From NCBI RefSeq assembly GCF_000686845.1, contig NZ_JMLS01000022.1, positions 1-64,000 on the forward strand: 64,000 bases of DNA, in the 5' to 3' direction. The position numbers were made by a program, and so were the translations under genes. The notes beneath the pieces are model-generated. The model made no database searches. It had not been told where the DNA came from and saw only the letters and a program-made list of their open reading frames with translations. The DNA is from Paenibacillus sp. UNC451MF (GTDB lineage Bacteria > Bacillota > Bacilli > Paenibacillales > NBRC-103111). Shown here one piece after another: positions 1 through 10,459 of this stretch. Each line of letters starts with the position of its first letter. Position 1 is the first letter of the stretch.

Positions 1-118
1 GTTTGGTGATGATGGCGGAAGGGAACCACGCGTACCCATACCGAACACGAACGTTAAGCCTTCCAGCGTCGATGGTACTTGGACCGCAGGGTCCTGGGAG
101 AGTAGAACGTCGCCAAGC
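1..118 (+). rRNA. rrf: 5S ribosomal RNA
   Basis: The sequence has the Bacillales 5S pattern: a 5' TTTGGTGA arm pairs with the 3' TCGCCAAG arm, and the conserved internal segments AACCACGCGTACCCAT and CCGAACACGA are present. It appears essentially complete, beginning at base 1 or 2. It must be the last gene of an rRNA operon whose 23S lies outside the window. The position just before guaB matches the oriC-proximal rrn operon of Bacillus. Confidence 0.95.
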
Positions 119-126
119 AACTGATG

Positions 127-161
127 AGTCTTCTCGGAACAAATCCGAGAAGACTTTTTTG
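127..161 (+). terminator. Rho-independent terminator of the rRNA operon
   Basis: An 11-bp perfect stem (AGTCTTCTCGG with CCGAGAAGACT) around a 7-nt loop is followed by a run of T. It lies 8 nt after the 5S gene. Confidence 0.93.
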
Positions 162-243
162 TTTTGTAAATGATCGAGCTTGCTTTTTGGTGTATGTGGG
201 TAAAGGATAAAGTGTTTTTCATGAAAGAAAACAAGTTATTTGA

Positions 244-378
244 TTAGTAAATATATTCATAATTTTCTTTACACTTTGGGCATTCTAAAGGGGAAGAAAG
301 GGCATTTAATTCTTGTATTTCCATAGTTTGTACATAATTTCGAAGATACTCTAACGGTTGAGAAGATAAGCTTGACAT
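244..378 (-). pseudogene. Possible 3' remnant of a minus-strand gene
   Basis: On the minus strand an open frame ends at a TAA at 244-246. It can start at an ATG at 376-378 (44 codons), and it stays open back to a TAG at 442-444. Its last residues include a CPKC pair of cysteines in a plausible amphipathic context. In B. subtilis the same slot between 5S and guaB holds minus-strand yaaC, but I do not recognise YaaC here. The guaB promoter overlaps the frame. It may be a decayed gene tail or chance in AT-rich DNA. Nothing else was seen in the 5S-guaB gap. Confidence 0.2.
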
Positions 379-400
379 TAAAAATAGGCTTTTGTTAATA
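372..400 (+). promoter_or_regulatory. Candidate sigma-A promoter of guaB
   Basis: A perfect -35 TTGACA (372-377) is separated by 17 bp from TTAATA (395-400). It lies about 50 bp before the guaB start. No riboswitch or PurR box was recognised in the leader. Confidence 0.55.
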
Positions 401-445
401 TTGCAATAATATCTACGGGCAAGTAAGAATTTGAAGGAGGACTAA

Positions 446-1906
<1,461 letters not shown>

Positions 1907-1923
1907 TGTTTAACCATATTTTG

Positions 1924-1958
1924 GAGACAAGGGCTCAGGTCTTTGTCTTCTTTTTTTT
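1924..1958 (+). terminator. Terminator after guaB
   Basis: The arms AGACAAGG and CTTTGTCT form a stem with an 8-9 nt loop. TC and eight T residues follow. It separates guaB from dacA. Confidence 0.75.
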
Positions 1959-2011
1959 GGTTACGTTGGTATGCTACAATAAAGGCACAAAATGAATGGG
2001 AGAGTGAAGAA

Positions 2012-3310
2012 GTGAACAGGTTTTGGAAATGGGGAAAGCTACTACTAGCTGCTTCGATCGTAGCACAAATTGCAATATCCCCACTAGTTGCTAATACAGC
2101 CCAAGCAGCGGAGGCAGAAGCCCCGAATTTAGGTTTAAGTTCGAAATCGGCGATATTGATGGAGGCTTCAACGGGACAAGTCCTGTACGCTCAAAATGAG
2201 AATACTCCTATGCCACCAGCCAGTATGGCCAAAATGATGACTGAATACTTAGTTCTTGATAGCATTGCCAACAAAAAGATAGATTGGACCGATACGCTTA
2301 CTATCAGCGACTACTCTGCTTTTTTATCGAATAACAAAGCATTATCCGGTATTCCTAAAGCAGCGGGAGATCAATATAGCGTTCAAGATTTGTTTAATGC
2401 AGTAACGATTTATTCAGATAACGGAGCTGCAGTCGCCTTAGCGGAGAAGATCGCAGGTTCCGAAGAAAAGTTTGCACAACTGATGAATGAAACAGGAGCT
2501 AAGCTAGGCCTGTCCAAGGATGCTTATTTTATCAATACTTCGGGCTTGGACCGAGTGGATTTGGGTAAGTACGCACCGGCTTCATTACCGGGTGAAACGA
2601 TCTTTACTGCCAAGGATGCTGCACTAATCGCTTATCATTTAGTTAAAGATTATCCGGATATTTTGAAGTTCTCTAGCATTGTCTCCAAGAAATTCAGAAC
2701 AACAGATACCAATCCTATGATTAACTATAACTGGATGCTTGAAGGAAACAAGGATAATGTAAACTTCAAAAAGTATGTTTATCAGGGCTTGGATGGACTC
2801 AAGACGGGGCATACAGACCAAGCTGGTTACTGTTTTACTGGAACGGCTATCCGTAACGATACGAGACTTATCTCCGTTGTCATGAATTCGAGCAGCAGGG
2901 ACAACAGCTTTTTTGATACTAAAAAGTTGCTAGATTATGGTTATACGAATTTCGAAAAGAAAGAAATCGTTAAGGCAGGCAGCCCAGTAGAGTCATTGGC
3001 AACTGTGCCTATTAAGAAAGGTACGAATACAGAAGTACCGGTTGTTACTGGTGAAGGTTTATCGCTGTTGGTTAAGAAAGGTACTCCGGATACTGCTTTT
3101 GCAAAAACAGCGGAAGGCAAGACGGATCTTATAGCTCCTATTACAAAGGGGCAAGAAATTGGTACGATGACGGTTACTTTTGAAAATAAGCCGTATACTA
3201 TAAAATTAGTGGCAGCTAATGATGAGGAAAAAGGTGGCTGGTTCCGCTTATTTTTCCGGGCAATCAAAAACTTCTTTGTTGATATGATTAGCGGCGCTAA
3301 GAAGGCGTAA
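2012..3310 (+). CDS. dacA: D-alanyl-D-alanine carboxypeptidase (PBP5-type, S11)
   Basis: This low-molecular-weight penicillin-binding protein removes the terminal D-Ala from peptidoglycan stem peptides outside the membrane. All three active-site motifs are present: SMAK (Ser about residue 71), SDN (about 135) and KTG (about 264). The N-terminus has a signal peptide ending near AQAAEA. The last ~25 residues form an aromatic and basic amphipathic helix, the usual PBP5 membrane anchor. I chose the GTG at 2012, directly before the signal peptide. An in-frame upstream codon at 1943 lies inside the guaB terminator. An extended -10 (TGCTACAAT, 1972-1980) precedes it. Synteny guaB-dacA-pdxS is as in Bacillus. 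Confidence 0.95.
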   Translation: MNRFWKWGKLLLAASIVAQIAISPLVANTAQAAEAEAPNLGLSSKSAILMEASTGQVLYAQNENTPMPPASMAKMMTEYLVLDSIANKKIDWTDTLTISDYSAFLSNNKALSGIPKAAGDQYSVQDLFNAVTIYSDNGAAVALAEKIAGSEEKFAQLMNETGAKLGLSKDAYFINTSGLDRVDLGKYAPASLPGETIFTAKDAALIAYHLVKDYPDILKFSSIVSKKFRTTDTNPMINYNWMLEGNKDNVNFKKYVYQGLDGLKTGHTDQAGYCFTGTAIRNDTRLISVVMNSSSRDNSFFDTKKLLDYGYTNFEKKEIVKAGSPVESLATVPIKKGTNTEVPVVTGEGLSLLVKKGTPDTAFAKTAEGKTDLIAPITKGQEIGTMTVTFENKPYTIKLVAANDEEKGGWFRLFFRAIKNFFVDMISGAKKA

Positions 3311-3427
3311 AATCCGGGTTTACGGGTTGTATAATTAAGGTTGTTCATGTAAAATAATTGCTTAGTTAGTTTGTCGCATTTTGCGTATCGTGAATTGATT
3401 ATATGGGTTTTTAGGAGGAGTCGGGAA

Positions 3428-4309
3428 ATGGAAACTGGTACATCACGAGTTAAAAAGGGCATGGCAGAAATGCAAAAAGGTGGCGTCATTATGGACGTCA
3501 TGAATGCAGAGCAAGCAAGAATCGCTGAGGCTTCAGGAGCTTCCGCTGTTATGGCATTGGAGCGTGTACCTTCAGATATTCGTGCAGCAGGCGGCGTAGC
3601 CCGGATGGCTGACCCAACCGTTATGGAAGAGGTTATGAAGGCCGTATCGATTCCTGTTATGGCAAAGGCGCGTATCGGACATTTTGTCGAAGCGAAAATT
3701 TTGGAGTCCATGGGTGTGGACTATATCGATGAGAGTGAAGTACTTACTCCTGCCGATGAAGTATTCCATATTAATAAAAGAGACTTCACAGTTCCGTTTG
3801 TTTGTGGAGCAAGAGATCTTGGAGAAGCACTGCGCAGAATCGGCGAAGGCGCGTCTATGATTCGTACTAAAGGTGAACCAGGAACGGGTAACATCGTTGA
3901 AGCGGTTCGTCATATGCGCATGATGGTAGGGCAAATTAAAAAGGTACAAGCTATGGCCAAAGACGAGCTGATGGCTGAAGCTAAAAACCTGGGCGCTCCA
4001 TACGAGCTGCTGTTGCAAGTCCACGAGACAGGCAAATTGCCGGTTGTTAACTTTGCTGCAGGTGGCGTAGCGACTCCAGCAGATGCTGCTCTTATGATGC
4101 ATTTGGGTTCTGATGGCGTATTCGTGGGTTCCGGTATTTTCAAATCGGACAGCCCAGAAAAGTTCGCTAAAGCTATTGTGGAGGCGACAACGCACTACAC
4201 GGATTATGCCTTGATCGCTCAAATATCCAAAAACTTAGGAACACCAATGAAAGGTATCGAAATTTCTAAGCTGGATGCTACTCAACGCATGCAAGAGCGC
4301 GGCTGGTAA
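3428..4309 (+). CDS. pdxS: Pyridoxal 5'-phosphate synthase lyase subunit PdxS
   Basis: PdxS makes PLP from ribose 5-phosphate, glyceraldehyde 3-phosphate and ammonia, which PdxT delivers. The product is 293 residues, the usual length. It shows the family signatures [16 protein letters not shown], the [13 protein letters not shown] segment, [14 protein letters not shown] and the [12 protein letters not shown] phosphate-binding region. The ATG at 3428 follows TTAGGAGGAG. An upstream in-frame codon at 3371 lacks a ribosome binding site. pdxT follows after 25 bp, so the two subunits of the dodecamer-forming complex are co-expressed. Confidence 0.97.
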   Translation: METGTSRVKKGMAEMQKGGVIMDVMNAEQARIAEASGASAVMALERVPSDIRAAGGVARMADPTVMEEVMKAVSIPVMAKARIGHFVEAKILESMGVDYIDESEVLTPADEVFHINKRDFTVPFVCGARDLGEALRRIGEGASMIRTKGEPGTGNIVEAVRHMRMMVGQIKKVQAMAKDELMAEAKNLGAPYELLLQVHETGKLPVVNFAAGGVATPADAALMMHLGSDGVFVGSGIFKSDSPEKFAKAIVEATTHYTDYALIAQISKNLGTPMKGIEISKLDATQRMQERGW

Positions 4310-4334
4310 TTGTTCGATAAAGGATGGATTAGCC

Positions 4335-6205
<1,871 letters not shown>

Positions 6206-6252
6206 AACTTGATAAACAAGAGTCAAATGTGATACAATCCATTTTGTCACCC

Positions 6253-6342
6253 GGAGAGGTGGTCGAGTGGTTTAAGGCAGCGGTCTTGAAAACCGCCGAG
6301 GTCGTGAGGTCTCCGTGGGTTCGAATCCCACCCTCTCCGCCA
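6253..6342 (+). tRNA. tRNA-Ser (UGA)
   Basis: A 90-nt class II tRNA with acceptor arms GGAGAGG and CCTCTCC, discriminator G, an encoded CCA end and a long variable arm. The anticodon loop CTTGAAA gives anticodon TGA. It lies 47 bp after serS, the arrangement known for B. subtilis serS and trnSL-Ser1. Confidence 0.96.
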
Positions 6343-6373
6343 TTTAAACAAAATGGCATTACATATAAATATT

Positions 6374-6412
6374 AAGCTGTATCATCCATATAGAGGATGA
6401 TGCAGCTTTTTT
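6374..6412 (+). terminator. Terminator after tRNA-Ser
   Basis: An AGCTGTATCATCC arm pairs with GGATGATGCAGCT (one G-U pair), with a short AT loop and a TTTTTT tail. Confidence 0.9.
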
Positions 6413-6530
6413 GCTTTTTCGGAGGATCCGAGGAACCGATCTGAAGGCCAAATTCCTTATTTTACTTTACCCTAGGCGAATAAAGAGGATTTAGGAATCG
6501 CACCTTAAAGAGTGTGGAGGTGTTGAAAAG

Positions 6531-6875
6531 ATGGCGAAGACAGATACATTGACAATCGATCAACAAGAGCTGGCTGCTGCCTGGTCCAGAACATTGCCGA
6601 CATTATTAAATGCATCCGACCGGGCGGAAGTACTGGCTGATGAGGCGGAATCTAATGTCCTACGCGTGCATATTGCCACTGCTGGGCATTCCGACTACAG
6701 TTTTGACTTTAAGTGTACGTATGTAGATTCCAGGGAAATAAAAGTGGAGCTCGTAGATGTAGAGTGTGAGGGTCGCAATGTGGATGAGCGTACAACAATC
6801 ATTCAAACTTTAGTGGATGATTATGTCCGGCACATTCATGAATGCGCGCAACAGCTGCACGTGGTGACTAAATAG
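6531..6875 (+). CDS. Conserved hypothetical protein, 114 aa
   Basis: I do not recognise this family. The product is a small acidic cytosolic protein without signal peptide or membrane segment. It has alternating strand-like segments in the middle (VLRVHIATAGHSDYSFDF, KIKVELVDVECEG-like) and a C-terminal helix with two His and one Cys (DDYVRHIHECAQQLH). The pattern resembles a compact alpha/beta fold. The ATG is preceded by GTGGAGGTG at a good distance. It is followed by two further small genes on the same strand (23 bp and 26 bp gaps), the last being sspP, so all three may be co-transcribed. A role in spores is only inferred from that neighbour. Confidence 0.75.
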   Translation: MAKTDTLTIDQQELAAAWSRTLPTLLNASDRAEVLADEAESNVLRVHIATAGHSDYSFDFKCTYVDSREIKVELVDVECEGRNVDERTTIIQTLVDDYVRHIHECAQQLHVVTK

Positions 6876-6898
6876 TCTGATTGCCGGAGGGATAAGCT

Positions 6899-7087
6899 GT
6901 GACTAAAAATAAGAGCAATGTAGATAAGAATCTGCAAAATGTCGTCAAGGATCTTGAGCATACCTCTGTAAATAGTCATCATGCTCAGCAAATTCAACAG
7001 CAAACGAATGATCGGCGGCATCAAGATGCGCTAAATCATGACGAGCCTACTCAAACTCAAACGGCGAGCTTATCGGATAAAGATTAA
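6899..7087 (+). CDS. Small hydrophilic hypothetical protein, 62 aa
   Basis: The product is very polar, rich in Gln, Asn, Asp, His and Lys. It has no hydrophobic core and no Cys, resembling small intrinsically disordered spore proteins. No family signature was recognised. The GTG start follows CCGGAGGG at 6884-6891. It lies 23 bp after the preceding hypothetical gene and 26 bp before sspP. Its strong ribosome binding site and conserved spacing support a real gene, and a spore function is inferred from context only. Confidence 0.65.
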   Translation: MTKNKSNVDKNLQNVVKDLEHTSVNSHHAQQIQQQTNDRRHQDALNHDEPTQTQTASLSDKD

Positions 7088-7113
7088 ATTTTAAATATAG
7101 GAGGGCCTACCAA

Positions 7114-7257
7114 ATGCCTAAGGATATTCCTCAACCTGTGAATCCCCCAAGTGGACAAAAAAACCGTGAAAAGGATACTCAGCCTACCGAGCCTTTATCC
7201 GGTTCTAAGAAGGTTAAGCAAGCCAATCATTCAAGACATAACAATGGTGAAGGTTAA
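7114..7257 (+). CDS. sspP: Small acid-soluble spore protein P
   Basis: A 47-codon gene starting at ATG 7114 behind TAGGAGGG (7099-7106). The product matches the SspP pattern known from B. subtilis: a polar N-terminal half rich in Pro and Gln, the signature EPLSGSKKVK, then a segment ending NHSRH. SspP proteins are minor small acid-soluble proteins made in the forespore and degraded on germination. In B. subtilis the ssp minor genes are under sigma-G. I could not identify a convincing sigma-G promoter here. A terminator follows immediately. Confidence 0.85.
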   Translation: MPKDIPQPVNPPSGQKNREKDTQPTEPLSGSKKVKQANHSRHNNGEG

Positions 7258-7280
7258 TCCAAGCCCAACGGTGTAGAAAT

Positions 7281-7322
7281 AACGACAGTTCCTCTCCTCA
7301 GTAGGAAGGAATTGTCGTTTTT
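7281..7322 (+). terminator. Terminator after sspP, probably bidirectional
   Basis: The arms AACGACAGTTCC and GGAATTGTCGTT form a long stem. T residues follow on the plus strand, and the complementary strand also ends in AT-rich sequence. It lies between the convergent sspP and the minus-strand gene ending at 7326. Confidence 0.85.
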
Positions 7323-7325
7323 ATA

Positions 7326-7541
7326 TTACGCATTTTTGGCAGATAGGTATTGGAAACATTCGACTAACATCATTTGTGCAATTTCTTCGTTGTCAGCGTA
7401 GCCATATATTGTGCTTCCTGCCGCTAGTTCTTCACAAACATCATCAAGAAAAGAACAAATAGTAATCGTTAGTTCATCATAAACAATGTAGAATCGATTG
7501 TCCTGCAGCACGCTGTCCAACACCTCGCTCTTAGATTGCAA
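7326..7541 (-). CDS. Hypothetical protein, up to 71 aa
   Basis: This is an acidic small protein with strand-like segments (RFYIVYDELTITIC) and a C-terminal helix (EEIAQMMLVECFQYL), predicted cytosolic. No family was recognised. The longest frame starts at TTG (7541) without a clear ribosome binding site. GTG at codon 11 (minus strand, 7509-7511) has GAGGTG about 9 nt upstream and is the better start, giving 61 residues. It is convergent with sspP, with a shared terminator between them, and divergent from map. Confidence 0.6.
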   Translation of the reverse strand: MQSKSEVLDSVLQDNRFYIVYDELTITICSFLDDVCEELAAGSTIYGYADNEEIAQMMLVECFQYLSAKNA

Positions 7542-7694
7542 TTATTTTACCATGAAGAATAATAAAAGAGAATGCATTTTATCACTTACAAAGATACAGA
7601 TTACTGTTTGGAAATTAAAGGTTGAGCGAATGCAGAGGTCCTTTTTCCACCCTTACTACGTATTATGGTAAAAAAGAATGCTGAGGCGAAAAAG

Positions 7695-8441
7695 ATGATC
7701 ATTTTAAAAACACCTCAACAAATTGCAAAAATCCGCAAAGCAGGGCAAGTGTTAGCCAAGTGTCATCAGGAAATTGCTAAATTAATCCGTCCCGGAGTTA
7801 CTACGGCATATATTAATGATTTTGTTGAACGATTTTTGAACGAAAATGGGGCTAAGCAAGTCACGAAAGGATATCAAGGGTTTCCTTTTGCAACCTGTGC
7901 TTCTGTTAATGATGTAATCGCACACGGATTTCCGGATGACAGACCACTACAAAGCGGCGACATCCTCAAAATGGACATTGTTTGCAGTTATGATGGTTGG
8001 ATGGCCGACTCCTGCCGCACCTACCCTGTAGGAACGATTTCTCCCAATGCTGAGCGACTGATTAACGTAACAAGAGAATGTCTCGACCTTGCTATTATAA
8101 AGGCTGTAGCAGGCAATACGATCGGCGATATGATGCATGTCGTTCAGAAGCATGCGGAAGGAGCAGGATTTTCAGTTGTTCGCGATTTGCTGGGACACGG
8201 TATTGGACAGTCGCTTCATGAGAAGCCTTCCTTTCAGCATATTGGGCAACCGGGAAAAGGCTATAAGTTGAAGGAGGGCATGGTCATTACGGTTGAACCA
8301 ATGCTTAATGTGGGTGGATATGAAATGTATATAGATTCCGACGGATGGACGGCCCGCACGTGGGATGGCTCTTTGTCCGCACAGTTTGAGCATACAATAG
8401 CTATTACTAAGGATGGACCATATGTATTGACTCAGCTGTGA
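7695..8441 (+). CDS. map: Methionine aminopeptidase, type I
   Basis: Map removes the N-terminal Met from nascent proteins using a dinuclear metal centre. The five expected ligands are visible: Asp in LKMDIV, Asp in WMADSCRTY, His in LLGHGIG, Glu in TVEPML and Glu in QFEHTI. The substrate-binding His is in VIAHGFPD. The 248-residue length is standard. I start at ATG 7695 (MIILKTPQQI). An in-frame ATG at 7665 has no ribosome binding site. This copy stands alone rather than in the secY-adk-map ribosomal-protein operon, so it is probably a second paralogue, as in other Bacillales. Confidence 0.93.
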   Translation: MIILKTPQQIAKIRKAGQVLAKCHQEIAKLIRPGVTTAYINDFVERFLNENGAKQVTKGYQGFPFATCASVNDVIAHGFPDDRPLQSGDILKMDIVCSYDGWMADSCRTYPVGTISPNAERLINVTRECLDLAIIKAVAGNTIGDMMHVVQKHAEGAGFSVVRDLLGHGIGQSLHEKPSFQHIGQPGKGYKLKEGMVITVEPMLNVGGYEMYIDSDGWTARTWDGSLSAQFEHTIAITKDGPYVLTQL

Positions 8442-8525
8442 TGTTGAATATTGATAATGATTTAAGTAGCAGCAGTCTGAGGACTTTTGCTTAGCCGCCA
8501 TTTGTGATAAACTACTAGGTAGCGC

Positions 8526-8602
8526 GCGCCCGTAGCTCAGCAGGATAGAGCGACAGTTTCCTAAACTGCAGGTCGTACGTTCGAATCGTATCGGGCGCGC
8601 CA
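8526..8602 (+). tRNA. tRNA-Arg (CCU)
   Basis: A 77-nt tRNA with acceptor GCGCCCG paired to CGGGCGC, discriminator G and encoded CCA. The D arm contains GCTCAGCAGGATAGAGC. The anticodon loop TTCCTAA gives anticodon CCT, decoding AGG. It is a singleton with its own terminator. Confidence 0.95.
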
Positions 8603-8624
8603 TTTATATTTGTTACTAACGAAC

Positions 8625-8648
8625 CTCCTATGCTGTAGGAGTTTTTTT
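8625..8648 (+). terminator. Terminator after tRNA-Arg
   Basis: A CTCCTA/TAGGAG stem with a 5-nt loop is followed by seven T residues. Confidence 0.88.
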
Positions 8649-8767
8649 GTTTACCAATGGATTTGTAATAAGCGGAGACTACGCCCCAAAAGTGTGATCT
8701 TAGTACCTGTTTTTATAAAAGGATACAATGTACAATAAAGGCATATTATGGAATTAAAGGAGTAGAG

Positions 8768-9127
8768 ATGAACTTAAAATGGATTGCAATGACGCTTGCT
8801 GTAGCTTTAAGTTTAGTTGGGTGTGGAGGAGAGTCAGCTAAACAGACGTCCGGGCAAACGAATAAAACCGAAGCTTCAGAGAAACAGGAAGGCAACTCCC
8901 TTATAACGAAAGCCAAATTCGAAAAGATAGAAAACGGAATGAGTTATGAAGAAGTGGTCAAGATTATCGGAGGATCAGGTGAATTATTGTCGGAGATCGG
9001 CAAAAAGGGCGAAAAAACTCACACTACGGTTTACGTATACAAGGGTGAAGGAACGGTTGGAGCTAATGCCACCCTCACATTTCAAGACGGGAAACTGATG
9101 GCGAAGGCACAAGCCGGATTAAAGTAG
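8768..9127 (+). CDS. Lipoprotein with a small SmpA-like (DUF3862-type) domain
   Basis: A 119-residue secreted lipoprotein. The signal peptide ends in a lipobox LVGC (Cys at about residue 19), so the mature protein is lipid-anchored on the outer face of the membrane. A Ser/Thr/Gln/Lys-rich linker (about 20-45) leads to a compact domain. That domain carries the motif FEKIENGMSYEEVVKIIGGSGE and ends in a beta-rich TLTFQDGKL segment, the layout of SmpA/BLIP-like DUF3862 proteins. The function is not known. The ATG follows AAAGGAG. It is monocistronic, with a terminator downstream. Confidence 0.85.
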   Translation: MNLKWIAMTLAVALSLVGCGGESAKQTSGQTNKTEASEKQEGNSLITKAKFEKIENGMSYEEVVKIIGGSGELLSEIGKKGEKTHTTVYVYKGEGTVGANATLTFQDGKLMAKAQAGLK

Positions 9128-9154
9128 CAAGAGTTCTATGTAGGACTATCGGAG

Positions 9155-9204
9155 AAAGACGGAAGCACGTAGGATATTCTTTCCTGCGGCACCCGTCTTT
9201 TTTT
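9155..9204 (+). terminator. Terminator after the lipoprotein gene
   Basis: The arms AAAGACGG (9155-9162) and CCGTCTTT (9193-9200) enclose a partly paired loop and lead into a T run. Confidence 0.78.
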
Positions 9205-9386
9205 GTTCATTTTACATAGATACTCGCCTGAGTGCTCTTCCCAAACATAGGATGAGGGAATTGATTGAAAGCGGCTCTTTTTTTGCTGTTGTACAATAAG
9301 GGGAGTTCTAGAAAAAAATAATCGATCATGTGCAGGGGTTTGCTGCTGGGCTATCGTCTATTCTTTCGGAGAGGAGGGGGAGAACC

Positions 9387-9935
9387 ATTTCAGAGGAAAC
9401 AGAGTGGATCGAGCGCATTGTAGCCGGCGACGTGCAATCATTTCGCTTATTGATGGACAAATATAATACGTATTTATATCAAGTTGCGTTCTCTGTGCTG
9501 CATTCGAGTAAAGACGCAGAGGATGTGACGCAGGAAGCACTGTGGAAAATATATGCTTCTCTCCCTACCTACCAGCATCAAGGCTTTAAAACATGGATTA
9601 CTCGTATAACCGTAAACAAGGCGATAGATTATAAACGTTCGCTCGAACGAAAACGAGAGCAGTTAACCGACGAACCCGAGCAGCTCATTCCGTTGAATCC
9701 TGTACATACGGTGGAGGAGGAAGTACTCCATAGACATCGTCAGCAGCGTATTCGAGAATGTCTGGATGACTTGCCTGACAATTACCGGGATGTAGTCGTA
9801 GCCTTCTATATTGAGGACAAAAGCTATCAACAAATTGCATCGGAGCAGGGAGTTACTCTGAAAACAGTGGAATCGAAGCTGTATCGAGCCAAGCAGTGGA
9901 TTCGCAAGCATTGGAAGGAGGAAGAGTGGGGATGA
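9387..9935 (+). CDS. ECF-type RNA polymerase sigma factor, probable AUU start
   Basis: The protein has sigma region 2 (about residues 15-80, DAEDVTQEALWKIY) and region 4 (about 115-175, LPDNYRDVVVAFY then an HTH in SYQQIASEQGVTLKTVESKLYRAK), with no regions 1 or 3. It directs RNA polymerase to stress promoters. The only strong ribosome binding site (GAGGAGGGG, 9371-9379) points to ATT at 9387, giving (M)SEETEWIERIVAGD, a typical ECF N-terminus of 182 residues. The upstream in-frame GTG at 9330 has no ribosome binding site and would add 19 untypical residues. The stop overlaps the anti-sigma start (ATGA). Confidence 0.9.
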   Translation: MSEETEWIERIVAGDVQSFRLLMDKYNTYLYQVAFSVLHSSKDAEDVTQEALWKIYASLPTYQHQGFKTWITRITVNKAIDYKRSLERKREQLTDEPEQLIPLNPVHTVEEEVLHRHRQQRIRECLDDLPDNYRDVVVAFYIEDKSYQQIASEQGVTLKTVESKLYRAKQWIRKHWKEEEWG

Positions 9936-10459
9936 AGCATTACACGGTAGAAGAATGGTCCAGGTATGCTAGACAGGAACTAACTGCCGAGGAGCAGCAT
10001 GAGTACGAAATACATCTCAGTTCATGTAATGAATGTCTTGAAAACTATATGCAAGGATTGGAACTCACGGCGGATACCTTCCCTAGGCTTGCAGAGGCAG
10101 CAGAGACGGCTATTGTTGAGTCGGTTATGAAGCGAATAGAGTCTGAGTCCACACTATCAGTGCAGGTCGTAGAGGCTACTTCTGAGCCTATTCAGCAGTA
10201 TCAAGATCGAAAAGCCTCATCGTTCCTGCGGCATCCCGCGTTCCATTATGCAGTAGCTGCTGTCATCACACTATTGCTGATGGGAACGAGCACCTTCCAG
10301 TCGATGATGGATCGGATAGGTTCTGCGGAGACGAACATTGAGGCAGGGCCATGGGTACAGGAGGAAAACCGCTCATCCGTTTCCCAAAAAATCATGGAAA
10401 AAACGATTGTAATGTTGGACTCGATTCAGCCCAAACACGAAAGAGGGGGAACACGATAA
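9932..10459 (+). CDS. Anti-sigma factor with zinc-finger (zf-HC2) domain
   Basis: A single-pass membrane protein of 175 residues. The cytosolic N-terminus has the HxxxCxxC zinc-binding motif of ZAS anti-sigma factors (IHLSSCNEC, about residues 31-39). A helical linker follows, then one membrane segment (about 112-130, YAVAAVITLLLMG) and a short exterior tail. It overlaps the ECF sigma gene by 4 nt and is expected to hold that sigma factor at the membrane until an envelope signal arrives. The ribosome binding site GGAAGGAGG lies inside the sigma gene. Confidence 0.9.
   Translation: MKHYTVEEWSRYARQELTAEEQHEYEIHLSSCNECLENYMQGLELTADTFPRLAEAAETAIVESVMKRIESESTLSVQVVEATSEPIQQYQDRKASSFLRHPAFHYAVAAVITLLLMGTSTFQSMMDRIGSAETNIEAGPWVQEENRSSVSQKIMEKTIVMLDSIQPKHERGGTR

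Noticed and set aside
1943-2011. Longer N-terminus for dacA
   Set aside because: The extra 23 codons lie in the guaB terminator and promoter region and precede the signal peptide.
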